Part shown: piece by piece, positions 1 through 7,429 of the stretch
How the letters are laid out: each line of letters begins with the position of its first letter
How positions within the stretch are numbered: position 1 is the stretch's first letter
Source of the DNA: Sedimentisphaerales bacterium
GTDB lineage: Bacteria > Planctomycetota > Phycisphaerae > Sedimentisphaerales > Anaerohalosphaeraceae
Length of the DNA stretch: 46,612 nt
Direction: 5' to 3'
NCBI GenBank assembly: GCA_016926155.1
Contig: JAFGPC010000115.1
Span: forward strand, 1-46,612
Made by a program: the position numbers and the translations under genes
Notes under the pieces: model-generated
What the model was told of the DNA's origin: nothing
The model's input: the letters and a program-made list of their open reading frames with translations, nothing else
Database searches by the model: none

Positions 1-731
1 AGGTAATCCATATACCCTTCCTTGTCGGCATCCAGGAAAAGGATATCAATGGGGCCTTCAATCTTGGCAACGGTTTCGTGTGCATCGCCGAAGACCTGTG
101 TGACCAGATCGCTTACACCAGCGCGCCTGAAATTAGCCGTTGCCAGATCGAATCGAGTTTTATCGATATCGTGGGTAATGAGCTTGCCGCCGGTTTTTCG
201 CAGGCCCAGACAGAACCAGATACCTGAATAGCCGTTACTGGTTCCGATTTCGACTACCTTTTTGGCGTTTGTGTTTTCGACGAGGATACGGAAAAATCGC
301 CCATCTTCTACAGAACAGTTCATCATGCCCCGGCTTTGATTCTGCCGTATGTCTTCCAGAACGGTCAGAATCTTTTTTTCCGTATCATCCTGCGGGACGG
401 GAGCACTCTCGGGAGAGGCTCCACCGAATCCCCGACCTCCCTGTGGAGGCGCCATACCCGGTCCCATGCCAGTGCCCATACCACCGGGGCCCATACTGCC
501 GCGCTGCTGTCGCATCTGCTTGAACTGCTCGATCAATTTACCCATTTCTTCCCGATTATTAGCCTGATACGCCTTATCAAGCTGATCCAGCCAGTCATCC
601 ATCATACCAGGGCCCATCCGGCCCTGAGCGGCACGACCAGCAGCCCCTCGGCGTGAACCGGTTGTTTGAGCCAAGGAAAGACCTGAGATGACCGTGATAA
701 CGAGCAGAACCAATGTAACCTTACGCACCAT
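1..731 (-). CDS. Exported class I SAM-dependent O-methyltransferase, 3' end beyond window
   Basis: The reading frame starts at an ATG (729-731) preceded by AAGGAG with a 5-nt gap and runs off the left edge, so the C-terminus is missing. The first ~21 residues (MVRKVTLVLLVITVISGLSLA) form a Sec signal peptide. A low-complexity Gly/Met/Pro/Gln-rich segment (about residues 25-110) follows. After it comes a Rossmann methyltransferase resembling the caffeoyl-CoA/catechol O-methyltransferase group: VVEIGTSNGYSGIWF is the SAM-binding motif I, ITHDID the acidic loop, and DILFLDADKEGY the motif with the metal/catalytic Asp. The substrate cannot be read. An exported SAM enzyme is odd because SAM is cytoplasmic. 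The protein could act before export, or the N-terminus could be a membrane anchor. The family call is firm; the location is inferred. Confidence 0.8.
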   Translation of the reverse strand, partial: MVRKVTLVLLVITVISGLSLAQTTGSRRGAAGRAAQGRMGPGMMDDWLDQLDKAYQANNREEMGKLIEQFKQMRQQRGSMGPGGMGTGMGPGMAPPQGGRGFGGASPESAPVPQDDTEKKILTVLEDIRQNQSRGMMNCSVEDGRFFRILVENTNAKKVVEIGTSNGYSGIWFCLGLRKTGGKLITHDIDKTRFDLATANFRRAGVSDLVTQVFGDAHETVAKIEGPIDILFLDADKEGYMDY

Positions 732-915
732 CGTTTTCTCCTTAAAAAAACGGGATTCCAACTTGATATACCTGCCTCGAGGTATCGTTCGGCGAGATAG
801 TGAAGAAAAGTACCCCCTGGTAACATACCGTGTAAAAACCACATACAATAGTTTTATTTCTCCATGGTGAATCTTCAGGAGTTGGTTCGGAATCGCTCTT
901 TCCAGAGACTTTTCT

Positions 916-944
916 TTGTATCGGAAGACCTGGATGCGTATAAT
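916..944 (+). promoter_or_regulatory. Sigma-70-type promoter for the YhaM-like gene
   Basis: TTGTAT (916-921) and a perfect TATAAT (939-944) are separated by 17 bp. Transcription would begin near 951, 37 nt upstream of the ATG at 988. This argues against the longer in-frame start at 916, which would lie inside the promoter. Confidence 0.6.
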
Positions 945-987
945 GCCGCCTTTGAATCATAATCAAACGAAAGATCCGGGAGAAATC

Positions 988-1959
988 ATGGCACACTTAT
1001 TCATAAACGACATCAAACCGGGAATGCAGATCAATGACGTATATATGGTAACCCAGCCGTTATTGCGAAACACAACAAGGGGCGATCTGTATATCGCCAT
1101 GTATCTTTCCGACCGCACCGGCAAGGTTAACGCCCGGATGTGGCAGGCTTCCCAGCAGATTTATGACCAACTGCCCAGCGAAGGATTCGTCCAGATCCGC
1201 GGTAACAGCGAACTCTACAAAGACTCCCTGCAGATGGTCGTCAACGATATTCAGGTCGTTGAGCCGGCCCAGGTCAAGCTGGCCGACTACCTGCCGCGAA
1301 CCGAGAAGAATATTGCCGAGATGTTCCAACAGCTTAAAGAGATGCTTGGCGTAATCAAAGATCCCGGTCTGAGGGCACTGGTGGGAGAATTTCTGTCTGA
1401 TGCCGATCTGATGCGAAATTTCTGCACGGCTCCCGGCGGGATGCAGGTGCATCATGCTTATTTGGGAGGATTGCTGGAACACGTGCATAACATGCTCCAG
1501 GTCGCTGTGGCGATCCTGCCGCTCTATCCGAAGGTGCAGCGAGATCTGGTTCTGGCGGCGATCTTTGTGCATGATCTGGGCAAGACAACAGAGTTGTCGT
1601 ACGAAATGGCTTTTTCGTATACCGATGAGGGACAACTCCTCGGGCATCTGGTCCAAGGCACGCGCATGATCTATCAAAAGGCGGACGCCGTAGCCTCCAA
1701 AGGAACGCCCGTCGATCCGGATGTGCTCAACAGCCTGATCCACATCGTACTGGCCCACCATGGCGAATATGAGTTTGGCTCGCCCAAGCTGCCCGCAACC
1801 GCCGAGGCCTTTATGGTGAATTACATTGACAATCTCGATGCCCGGATGAACCAGGTCGTCGGGGCTATTGACACCGATCCTTCGCCGGACGCTTGGACGC
1901 CCTATGTACGCACCCTCGAAACCCGTCTGTTCAAAAAACGCCCCTTGCAGAGTAATTGA
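988..1959 (+). CDS. YhaM-like 3'-5' exoribonuclease (OB-fold + HD domain)
   Basis: This 323-residue protein is probably a 3'-5' exonuclease of the YhaM/CBF1 family, acting on RNA and possibly single-stranded DNA in the cytoplasm. An N-terminal OB-fold (about residues 10-95) carries the pattern 'YLSDRTGKVNARMW...', typical of the nucleic-acid-binding module. An HD domain follows, with its metal ligands visible in order: VHHAYLGGLLEH, FVHDLGK, LAHHGE and NYIDNLDARM. The length matches the family (about 310-330 aa). The ATG at 988 is chosen because GGGAG lies 7-10 nt upstream and the promoter ends at 944. The gene stands alone, convergent with pckG across a shared terminator. Confidence 0.87.
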   Translation: MAHLFINDIKPGMQINDVYMVTQPLLRNTTRGDLYIAMYLSDRTGKVNARMWQASQQIYDQLPSEGFVQIRGNSELYKDSLQMVVNDIQVVEPAQVKLADYLPRTEKNIAEMFQQLKEMLGVIKDPGLRALVGEFLSDADLMRNFCTAPGGMQVHHAYLGGLLEHVHNMLQVAVAILPLYPKVQRDLVLAAIFVHDLGKTTELSYEMAFSYTDEGQLLGHLVQGTRMIYQKADAVASKGTPVDPDVLNSLIHIVLAHHGEYEFGSPKLPATAEAFMVNYIDNLDARMNQVVGAIDTDPSPDAWTPYVRTLETRLFKKRPLQSN

Positions 1960-1983
1960 CCTCAGCTTTTTTTATTGCAAAAA

Positions 1984-2012
1984 AACCTCTGGCGGGAATT
2001 CCGACAGAGGTT
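1984..2012. terminator. Bidirectional intrinsic terminator between yhaM-like gene and pckG
   Basis: The arms AACCTCTG (1984-1991) and CAGAGGTT (2005-2012) form an 8-bp stem. On the minus strand the stem is followed by a run of seven T's, a strong terminator for pckG. On the plus strand it is followed by TATGTTTTATTT, a weaker tract serving the exoribonuclease gene. Confidence 0.8.
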
Positions 2013-2037
2013 ATGTTTTATTTCCGTGTCGATGTAT

Positions 2038-3912
2038 TTACTGTAGCGTCAACGGAGAAATGTTGTCGCCGTGTTTGGCCTGAGCGTCTTTGAGCCGGTT
2101 TCGGATCGCGTCGAACGTGTCATAGACAATCTGCGGCGTATCCGGAACCTTTGCACGATAAATCTTTTCAACGCGGTCGAACTTGGCCAGTAGATTCGGA
2201 ATACGGATCGTAAAGGCCTGGATGTAATCCTGCTCGGTAAAGTCCTTCTTCAGATTTTGCTTGAACAACCGGGCAATATCCTTATACAGGGGGATATAGC
2301 CGGTCGGCGTTTCAATCGCCTCCACATCCCCGTTGGTCCGCAGCTCGGCCCAGAGGATCCAGACGGTCTTGTCCAGAATCTCATGCAGGAACTTCTTATT
2401 GGCATCCCGCAGGAAATAATTGACCGAGAAGATCGCGGGAGGATTGGCAACACCTTTGACGAAATCCAGGTTGTTCTGAATGTACTGCCCCAGGGGGATC
2501 GAGACAAAGTCCTGGTTACTCATAATGTTGAATGTCCGTACACCTTCCTTGCCCAGCGTTGCCGCGGTGGTCTCGGATTCCAGCGCTGCGCCTTTGGTGA
2601 TAATGCCCTCGGTCCAGTTGAAGGCCTGCTCGACCGGCACAAGTGTGTCGCTGTCGCGACCGCCGTAGACGATCCCTCCCAGAGGAACGCCGGCCGGATC
2701 ATCAGCCAGTGGATCTCGATTCGCCAAAGCCGAGATACGCACGGTATAACGGGCGTTCTTATGAGAAGGGGGAACCTCTTTCCCATCGGCATCCGTCTTC
2801 CCCTTGTACCATTCGCCGCTGAAATTCACACCCTTTTCGGGAATCTCACTTCCCATCCCCATCCAGTAAGGCTTCCCATCGGTAATTAAAACATTACCGA
2901 AAATCACCTCTCCGGGTTTGGTGATTGCTTCATAAATGACCGGATCGTCCTTCGGATTAACATCCTGGATGATACCGAAGATGCCCTGTTCGACATTGGC
3001 AGTGTACACCTTACCGTTGGTCTTGCGCAGATAAGCGATATCGTCTCCGATGATCGTCTGGCCGGGTATCATGGCCGTCGAAGTCTTACCGCAGGCCGAG
3101 GGAAACGCCCCGTTGAAATACGTCACTCGTCCCTTGGGTCCATGGACACCCATCACGAACATATGCTCAGCCAGCCAGCCTTCATTCGAGGCCTTCTGGA
3201 TCGCAAGACGCAGGGCCAGCTTTTTCAGACCGACCGTATTGCCGGCATATTGGGTATTTGTCGAATAGACAGCATTGTCTTCCAGATCGATATAGATTCG
3301 TTTCAAGGGGACGTTTTTACTGCAACCGGTCTCATCCAGCTCGCCCTGGGTATGCAGAAACTTAAAAAATTCCCCGTTTGTCCTGACTTTTTTAAACTGC
3401 TCATACCCGGGTCGATAAAGCAGGGCTTCACTATGTGCCACGTAAGGTGAATCGGTGATCTGGATGCAGGAAATACTGAAGTCCGAACCGACTGGGCCAA
3501 GGCACCAGAAGCAAATTAGCATTTGATTGCCGACCATTGAATCCTTTAAAAGGCCGCGAATTTCCTCAATGCCTTCGGTTTTATCCATCGAATTCAGAGA
3601 TTCGCCCAGATCGACTCCCTTGGGAAGAAGGTATCGGGTGACTTCCTTATCGCGTCCCTGATCCTGCTGACCGTCGAAATGGTACGTGTGCCCTTCCATC
3701 GCCAGGGAGTGCTCGCCCCCGCCATTTTTAGCCATTTCACGAATCTTTTTATGATCGCCCGGCTTATCGGTACATACAAATACCGAATCGGGATTACACA
3801 ATTCAATTGCGTCGGCTACGAAGGCATGCATGGCAGCACAGTCAATCGCAGTCAATCGCCCAAAACCATCCGCATCGAGACGGTCTTTCAAAATGTTTTG
3901 TACTCTGTCCAC
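2038..3912 (-). CDS. pckG: Phosphoenolpyruvate carboxykinase (GTP)
   Basis: This 624-residue enzyme converts oxaloacetate + GTP to phosphoenolpyruvate + GDP + CO2, the gluconeogenic entry step. Its length and motifs match the GTP-dependent class (about 590-640 aa). The P-loop/kinase-1a motif with the reactive Cys is FPSACGKTS at residues 270-278. GDDIAYL (about 289-295) carries the metal-binding Asp. GGRDSDTLVPVEQAFNW is the GTP/substrate loop typical of the family. Translation begins at a GTG (3910-3912) preceded by a purine-rich AGGAAGGAAAGG tract; no in-frame ATG lies nearby. Single gene with its own terminator at 1984-2012. Very confident. Confidence 0.97.
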   Translation of the reverse strand: MDRVQNILKDRLDADGFGRLTAIDCAAMHAFVADAIELCNPDSVFVCTDKPGDHKKIREMAKNGGGEHSLAMEGHTYHFDGQQDQGRDKEVTRYLLPKGVDLGESLNSMDKTEGIEEIRGLLKDSMVGNQMLICFWCLGPVGSDFSISCIQITDSPYVAHSEALLYRPGYEQFKKVRTNGEFFKFLHTQGELDETGCSKNVPLKRIYIDLEDNAVYSTNTQYAGNTVGLKKLALRLAIQKASNEGWLAEHMFVMGVHGPKGRVTYFNGAFPSACGKTSTAMIPGQTIIGDDIAYLRKTNGKVYTANVEQGIFGIIQDVNPKDDPVIYEAITKPGEVIFGNVLITDGKPYWMGMGSEIPEKGVNFSGEWYKGKTDADGKEVPPSHKNARYTVRISALANRDPLADDPAGVPLGGIVYGGRDSDTLVPVEQAFNWTEGIITKGAALESETTAATLGKEGVRTFNIMSNQDFVSIPLGQYIQNNLDFVKGVANPPAIFSVNYFLRDANKKFLHEILDKTVWILWAELRTNGDVEAIETPTGYIPLYKDIARLFKQNLKKDFTEQDYIQAFTIRIPNLLAKFDRVEKIYRAKVPDTPQIVYDTFDAIRNRLKDAQAKHGDNISPLTLQ

Positions 3913-4352
3913 TTTTCCTTTCCTTCCTTTCAGATATCCAAAATTGTACTCTGCTCAAAATCCGTCAGATTGTAGGAGTCTGAACTAGACGAGTCAATGC
4001 TTTTTCACCGTTTACAGTCATGTGAAGGCACAGGACCGAATCTAGGCACCATTATTAATACTGAAAATGGGGATTTTTCCCTATCAGATCTTTCCGTCAA
4101 CTTTCTTACCCTGAAGAGAATGATTCAAAAAAAAACAAAAATTCACCGGGTTATATGTAGACATCCCCAGTCCTTTATTGCAATGTTTAACCTCAAACAC
4201 CATTTCGAAAAGAATATACTATTGGATAAGGATTCATGGGCTTCCGGAATGCTGTCATATTGCATTATAAAACAATAGCGAAGAGGACAGTGGTATTGGA
4301 GCTTACGACATCATCCATAGTCTAAGAAAGTATTTGGCATTCTTTGGCAATC
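3913..4352. other. AT-rich gene-free stretch upstream of pckG
   Basis: No convincing gene. The part nearest pckG should hold its promoter: on the minus strand a TACAAT hexamer lies 20-50 nt upstream of the GTG, without a good -35. A 93-codon frame on the plus strand (3997-4278) has no recognisable product, no good ribosome-binding site and atypical composition. The rest is low-complexity AT-rich sequence leading into the repeat block. Confidence 0.5.
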
Positions 4353-4461
4353 TTTGGCATTCTTCCCATTTTTAGCTCAAAAACCAAACAATGCCAAAGG
4401 GAGGTTGGCATTCTTCCATTTTTAGCCGAAAAACCGAACAATGCCAAAGAATGCCAACATG
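4353..4461. repeat. Two tandem copies of a ~46-bp inverted-repeat unit
   Basis: Each unit begins (T)TTGGCATTCTTCC, continues with ATTTTTAGC and an A/C-rich middle, and ends AACAATGCCAAAG. The ends are inverted repeats of each other (TTGGCATT / AATGCCAA). Copy 1 is about 4353-4399 and copy 2 about 4405-4449; an extra AATGCCAAC half-site follows at 4450-4458. Extra TTTGGCA half-sites precede at 4333-4350. The copies differ at a few positions (CTCAAAAACCAAAC versus CCGAAAAACCGAAC), and the changes keep the hairpin ends intact. Confidence 0.75.
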
Positions 4462-4477
4462 ACACACTGACCTACAC

Positions 4478-4662
4478 TGTCATCCCGGCTTACTTTGTCA
4501 CCCCGGACTTGATCCGGGGTCCAGTCGTGAGCATGCAGACCTTTCGACCTCGTTCTGGATGCCGGGTCAAGCCCGGCATGACAATGGTTGTCACGTCGGT
4601 TCTGTACCTGTCACCCCGGCCAAGCCTGTCCCGAGCGAAGCCGAGGGAAGACGGGGTCCAGT
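4478..4662. repeat. Cluster of REP-like GC-rich palindromes, one interrupted by a second palindrome
   Basis: Three related palindromic units follow one another. The first is CCCCGGACTTGATCCGGGG at 4501-4519, followed by TCCAG. The second is ATGCCGGG...CCCGGCAT at 4559-4579, preceded by CTGG. The third starts GTCACCCCGG at 4610 and ends CGGGGTCCAG at about 4661, but has a different near-palindrome, TCCCGAGCGAAGCCGAGGGA (4629-4648), lodged inside. The style (CCGG core, TGATCC/TCAAGC loops, flanking TCCAG/CTGGA and GTCA/TGAC) matches widely dispersed intergenic palindromes. In translation they give the familiar 'PDLIRGP / RVKPGMT' spurious peptides. Confidence 0.75.
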
Positions 4663-4898
4663 GGATTTGTGACTGTCAAAGAAACACTCCCCGATTCCGG
4701 GTAAGCAAGGGCAAACAGATCGTCCCAGTTTGCATTCTTCGTCATGCTGGAATTTTACGTTTTTCCTTTGAATTCATTGCATAAACCTGCTATTATTCCG
4801 CCTCCGTTCGTACACAGGGTTGTCTTCTGTGGGAACTCATAGCCGCTCCGTTATTTTCTTATAACGTATGAATTGATAACGCATTAGGTACGATTGCG

Positions 4899-6206
4899 AT
4901 GATAGTAAAGCCGTTTCAGGGTTGGCGTTACGATGCCGGTGTTGTAGGAGATGCAGGGACCTGCATCGCGCCGCCGTATGATGTGATCGATGAAGCCATG
5001 CAGCAGCAGCTCCATGATCGAAGTCCGTTTAATATCGTCCGAATCACCCGGGGTAAGATCTCGCCGGGCGATACGGAGCAGAATAACCAATATACCCGCG
5101 CTGCCCGATTCATGGACGAACTCATTGATAAAGGAGCGATTAAACAAGATCCAACGGAAGCGATTTATGGATATGTGCAGGATTTTGAGATAGGCCGAGA
5201 GCACCACCGTCGGACCGGAATAATCGCTTTGGGAAAACTGGAGGAATTCGGGGCCGGGGTTCAGCCGCACGAAAAGACGCTCGACGGTCCCAAGGCCGAC
5301 CGATTGAAACTCATGCGGGCCAAGGCGGCCCAATTAGGACAGATCTTCATGCTCTATGACGATCCGGAAACGCTGGATGAAGCGATCATGGCCCGAGCCG
5401 CCACTCGACCGGCCCTGCTGGATTTTGTGGATGACAATCAAGTCAGGCATCGCCTCTATACTGTGGAGGATCAGGCGGATATCCAGCGATTCGCCGCGAT
5501 GATAACCTCCAAGCCGTCTGTGATTGCCGATGGACACCATCGGTATGAGGTGGCTCTCATGTATTATCATGAGACCGGCAATCCCGCCGCACAATATCGC
5601 ATGATGACATTCGTGAACATGCGAAACGAGGGATTGATTATTCTTCCGACGCATCGTCTTGTAAGACACCTGTCCAGTTTTGATCTGAATTCCGTCCTCA
5701 CCCGGATCAGAGACCATTTCGAGGTAATCGAGTATGCCATTGACGGTCAGGAGAAAAAGGCTGCACGTGATGCAATGTTTGAACAGATGCAAGTGTGGTT
5801 TCGCAAATCCAGAAATGCCTTCGGCCTGTATGCGGGAACAAAAGCGTTTTATGCCCTGACCTTGAAAAACGCTTCCGCCATGGATCTCTTTCAGGATACC
5901 ATGAGTCCTGCCTCACGATCCCTGGATGTGAATGTGCTGCATAAACTGATCCTCGAAAACGTGTTGAACATCGGAGACCAGCAACTGGCCGACGAAAGCC
6001 ATCTGGAGTATATCAAGGATTTGGGTGACGCGATAGAGAAATCCGTCGCACGGGTGGATGACAAATCCAGCCAGGCGGTCTTTTTCATGAATCCCACACG
6101 GATCGAACAGGTTAAAGCCGTAGCGGCCGCGGGAGAGAAAATGCCTCAGAAATCGACTTTTTTCTATCCGAAGATTTACACAGGGCTAGTCCTTCATAAA
6201 CTATAG
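4899..6206 (+). CDS. DUF1015 family protein (possible ParB/serine-kinase-like enzyme)
   Basis: A 435-residue member of the DUF1015 family. Conserved landmarks are APPYDVI (24-30), PFNIVRIT (43-50), the HEKT motif (124-127), QLGQIFMLYDD (145-155) and VIADGHHRYEVALMYY (208-223). No signal peptide or membrane segment is present, so it should be cytoplasmic. The biochemical function is not established. The GHHRYE motif resembles the phosphate-binding GERR-type motif of the ParB/sulfiredoxin-like fold, which includes the free-serine kinase SerK; that link is an inference. It sits 64 bp upstream of a class V aminotransferase on the same strand, an arrangement known for DUF1015 genes near serine-biosynthesis genes. 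ATG at 4899 has only a weak ribosome-binding site (TAGG). Confidence 0.85.
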   Translation: MIVKPFQGWRYDAGVVGDAGTCIAPPYDVIDEAMQQQLHDRSPFNIVRITRGKISPGDTEQNNQYTRAARFMDELIDKGAIKQDPTEAIYGYVQDFEIGREHHRRTGIIALGKLEEFGAGVQPHEKTLDGPKADRLKLMRAKAAQLGQIFMLYDDPETLDEAIMARAATRPALLDFVDDNQVRHRLYTVEDQADIQRFAAMITSKPSVIADGHHRYEVALMYYHETGNPAAQYRMMTFVNMRNEGLIILPTHRLVRHLSSFDLNSVLTRIRDHFEVIEYAIDGQEKKAARDAMFEQMQVWFRKSRNAFGLYAGTKAFYALTLKNASAMDLFQDTMSPASRSLDVNVLHKLILENVLNIGDQQLADESHLEYIKDLGDAIEKSVARVDDKSSQAVFFMNPTRIEQVKAVAAAGEKMPQKSTFFYPKIYTGLVLHKL

Positions 6207-6270
6207 AGAACGGAATCGGCCTGTCGTGGCCGACCTTTTATTTACCTTTATAATTTAGGAGTGGCACAAA

Positions 6271-7359
6271 ATGACAGATTGGAAGAACCCTCCGAAGTTG
6301 TTCATACCCGGACCGGTACACGTTTTGCCGGAGGTTCTGGAGCAACTGTCGCGCCCGACCCTCGGCCACCGAGGTAAGGAGTATTCGCAGTTGCACAGCG
6401 AAACCGTTGGTATGCTCAAGGAGATTTTATACACGCAGCAAAATGTTTTTTTGAGTACTTCGTCGGCTTCGGGTGTCTGGGAAGGAAGCATCCTCAACGG
6501 CGTGAAAATGGACGAGACTGTTCTATGCACCATGTGCGGGGCGTTCAGCGATAAATATGCCGACGTAGCTCGTGCCTGCGGACGGCAGGTCGAAGAGCTC
6601 AAAGTGGAATGGGGGCAGGCAATCACACCGGAAATGGTCGATAAAAAGCTGGCCGAGGGCAAGTATGCCGCCGTGACCATGGTTTACAACGAAACCAGCA
6701 CCGGATTGACCAATCCGGTCTATGAGATCAGCGAGATGCTGCGGGACAAATACCCGGATATACTGATCTTTGTCGATGCGGTCAGCGGTATGGTCGGCCT
6801 GCCGTTGCATTTCGATCAACTGGGCTGGGATGTGGTCTTCGCCTCGGTGCAAAAGGCTTTTGCTATCCCGCCGGGACTGGCTGTCTTTGCCGTCAGCAAT
6901 CGACTGATGGAAAAGAGTAAGACCGTGCCCAACCGAGGCTACTATTTCGACTTCCAACAGTTCGCCAAAAGCGATGCCAAGAACCAGACCCCGACGACAC
7001 CGGTGATTCCGCATATCATGGCGTTGCATTACCAATGCGGGCGCCTATTGAAGGAAGGTATGGAGAACGTCTGGGAACGGCATAAGAAGATGGCCGAGTT
7101 TGTCCGCGGATGGGCCAAAGAGAATTTCGCCCTGTTCGCTCCCGAGCCGTATGCCTCGAATACGCTGACGGCCGTCAAGAACACCCGGGAGATCAAGGTC
7201 GGTGAGGTGATCAAGGCTCTGCAGGAAAAACACAACACAGTATTCGGCAATGGATATGGCAAGATCAAAGACCTGACCTTCCGGATCGCACACATGGGCG
7301 ATATTACCCTGGACGATCTGAAGGAACTGCTGGGCTGGATCGACGATGAACTGAAATAA
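6271..7359 (+). CDS. Class V aminotransferase (alanine/serine-glyoxylate or phosphoserine aminotransferase type)
   Basis: A 362-residue PLP-dependent fold-type I aminotransferase. FIPGPVHVLPEVL (11-23) and LGHRGKEY (31-38) are the substrate-phosphate/carboxylate region. STSSASGVWEGSI (62-74) binds the cofactor phosphate. D169 in FVDAVSGMVGLP contacts the pyridine nitrogen. SVQKAFAIPPGL places the Schiff-base lysine at K195. By sequence it belongs with alanine-glyoxylate/serine-pyruvate enzymes; relatives next to DUF1015 and serA genes serve as phosphoserine aminotransferases. Pairing with DUF1015 here suggests serine/glycine metabolism, but the substrate cannot be fixed from sequence. TTAGGAG sits 9 nt before the ATG. 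The transcript ends at the hairpin at 7387. Confidence 0.9.
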   Translation: MTDWKNPPKLFIPGPVHVLPEVLEQLSRPTLGHRGKEYSQLHSETVGMLKEILYTQQNVFLSTSSASGVWEGSILNGVKMDETVLCTMCGAFSDKYADVARACGRQVEELKVEWGQAITPEMVDKKLAEGKYAAVTMVYNETSTGLTNPVYEISEMLRDKYPDILIFVDAVSGMVGLPLHFDQLGWDVVFASVQKAFAIPPGLAVFAVSNRLMEKSKTVPNRGYYFDFQQFAKSDAKNQTPTTPVIPHIMALHYQCGRLLKEGMENVWERHKKMAEFVRGWAKENFALFAPEPYASNTLTAVKNTREIKVGEVIKALQEKHNTVFGNGYGKIKDLTFRIAHMGDITLDDLKELLGWIDDELK

Positions 7360-7386
7360 GAAGAGCTAAACCTGGTACAAACAGGA

Positions 7387-7421
7387 AGAGCCGATGGTTT
7401 GAACTGCTATCGGCTCTTTTT
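7387..7421 (+). terminator. Intrinsic terminator after the aminotransferase
   Basis: A 9-bp perfect stem AGAGCCGAT (7387-7395) / ATCGGCTCT (7409-7417) with a 13-nt loop is followed by TTTTC. It closes the DUF1015-aminotransferase transcript just before the convergent radical SAM gene. Confidence 0.85.
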
Positions 7422-7429
7422 CTGGATCA

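Noticed and set aside
916-987. Longer N-terminus for the YhaM-like protein from a TTG at 916
   Set aside because: The extension would be read through a TTGTAT-17-TATAAT promoter; the ATG at 988 has a proper ribosome-binding site and matches the family start.
3997-4278. 93-codon plus-strand frame upstream of the repeats
   Set aside because: No ribosome-binding site, no recognisable domain, low-complexity AT-rich sequence with poly-A runs.
4333-4461. Repeated TTTGGCA/TGCCAAA units as a short CRISPR array
   Set aside because: Only two full units, no regular unique spacers, and each unit is itself an inverted repeat; no cas genes nearby.
4344-4784. 146-codon plus-strand frame across the repeat block
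   Set aside because: It is the translation of palindromic repeats (PDLIRGP / RVKPGMT-type peptide) and not a gene.
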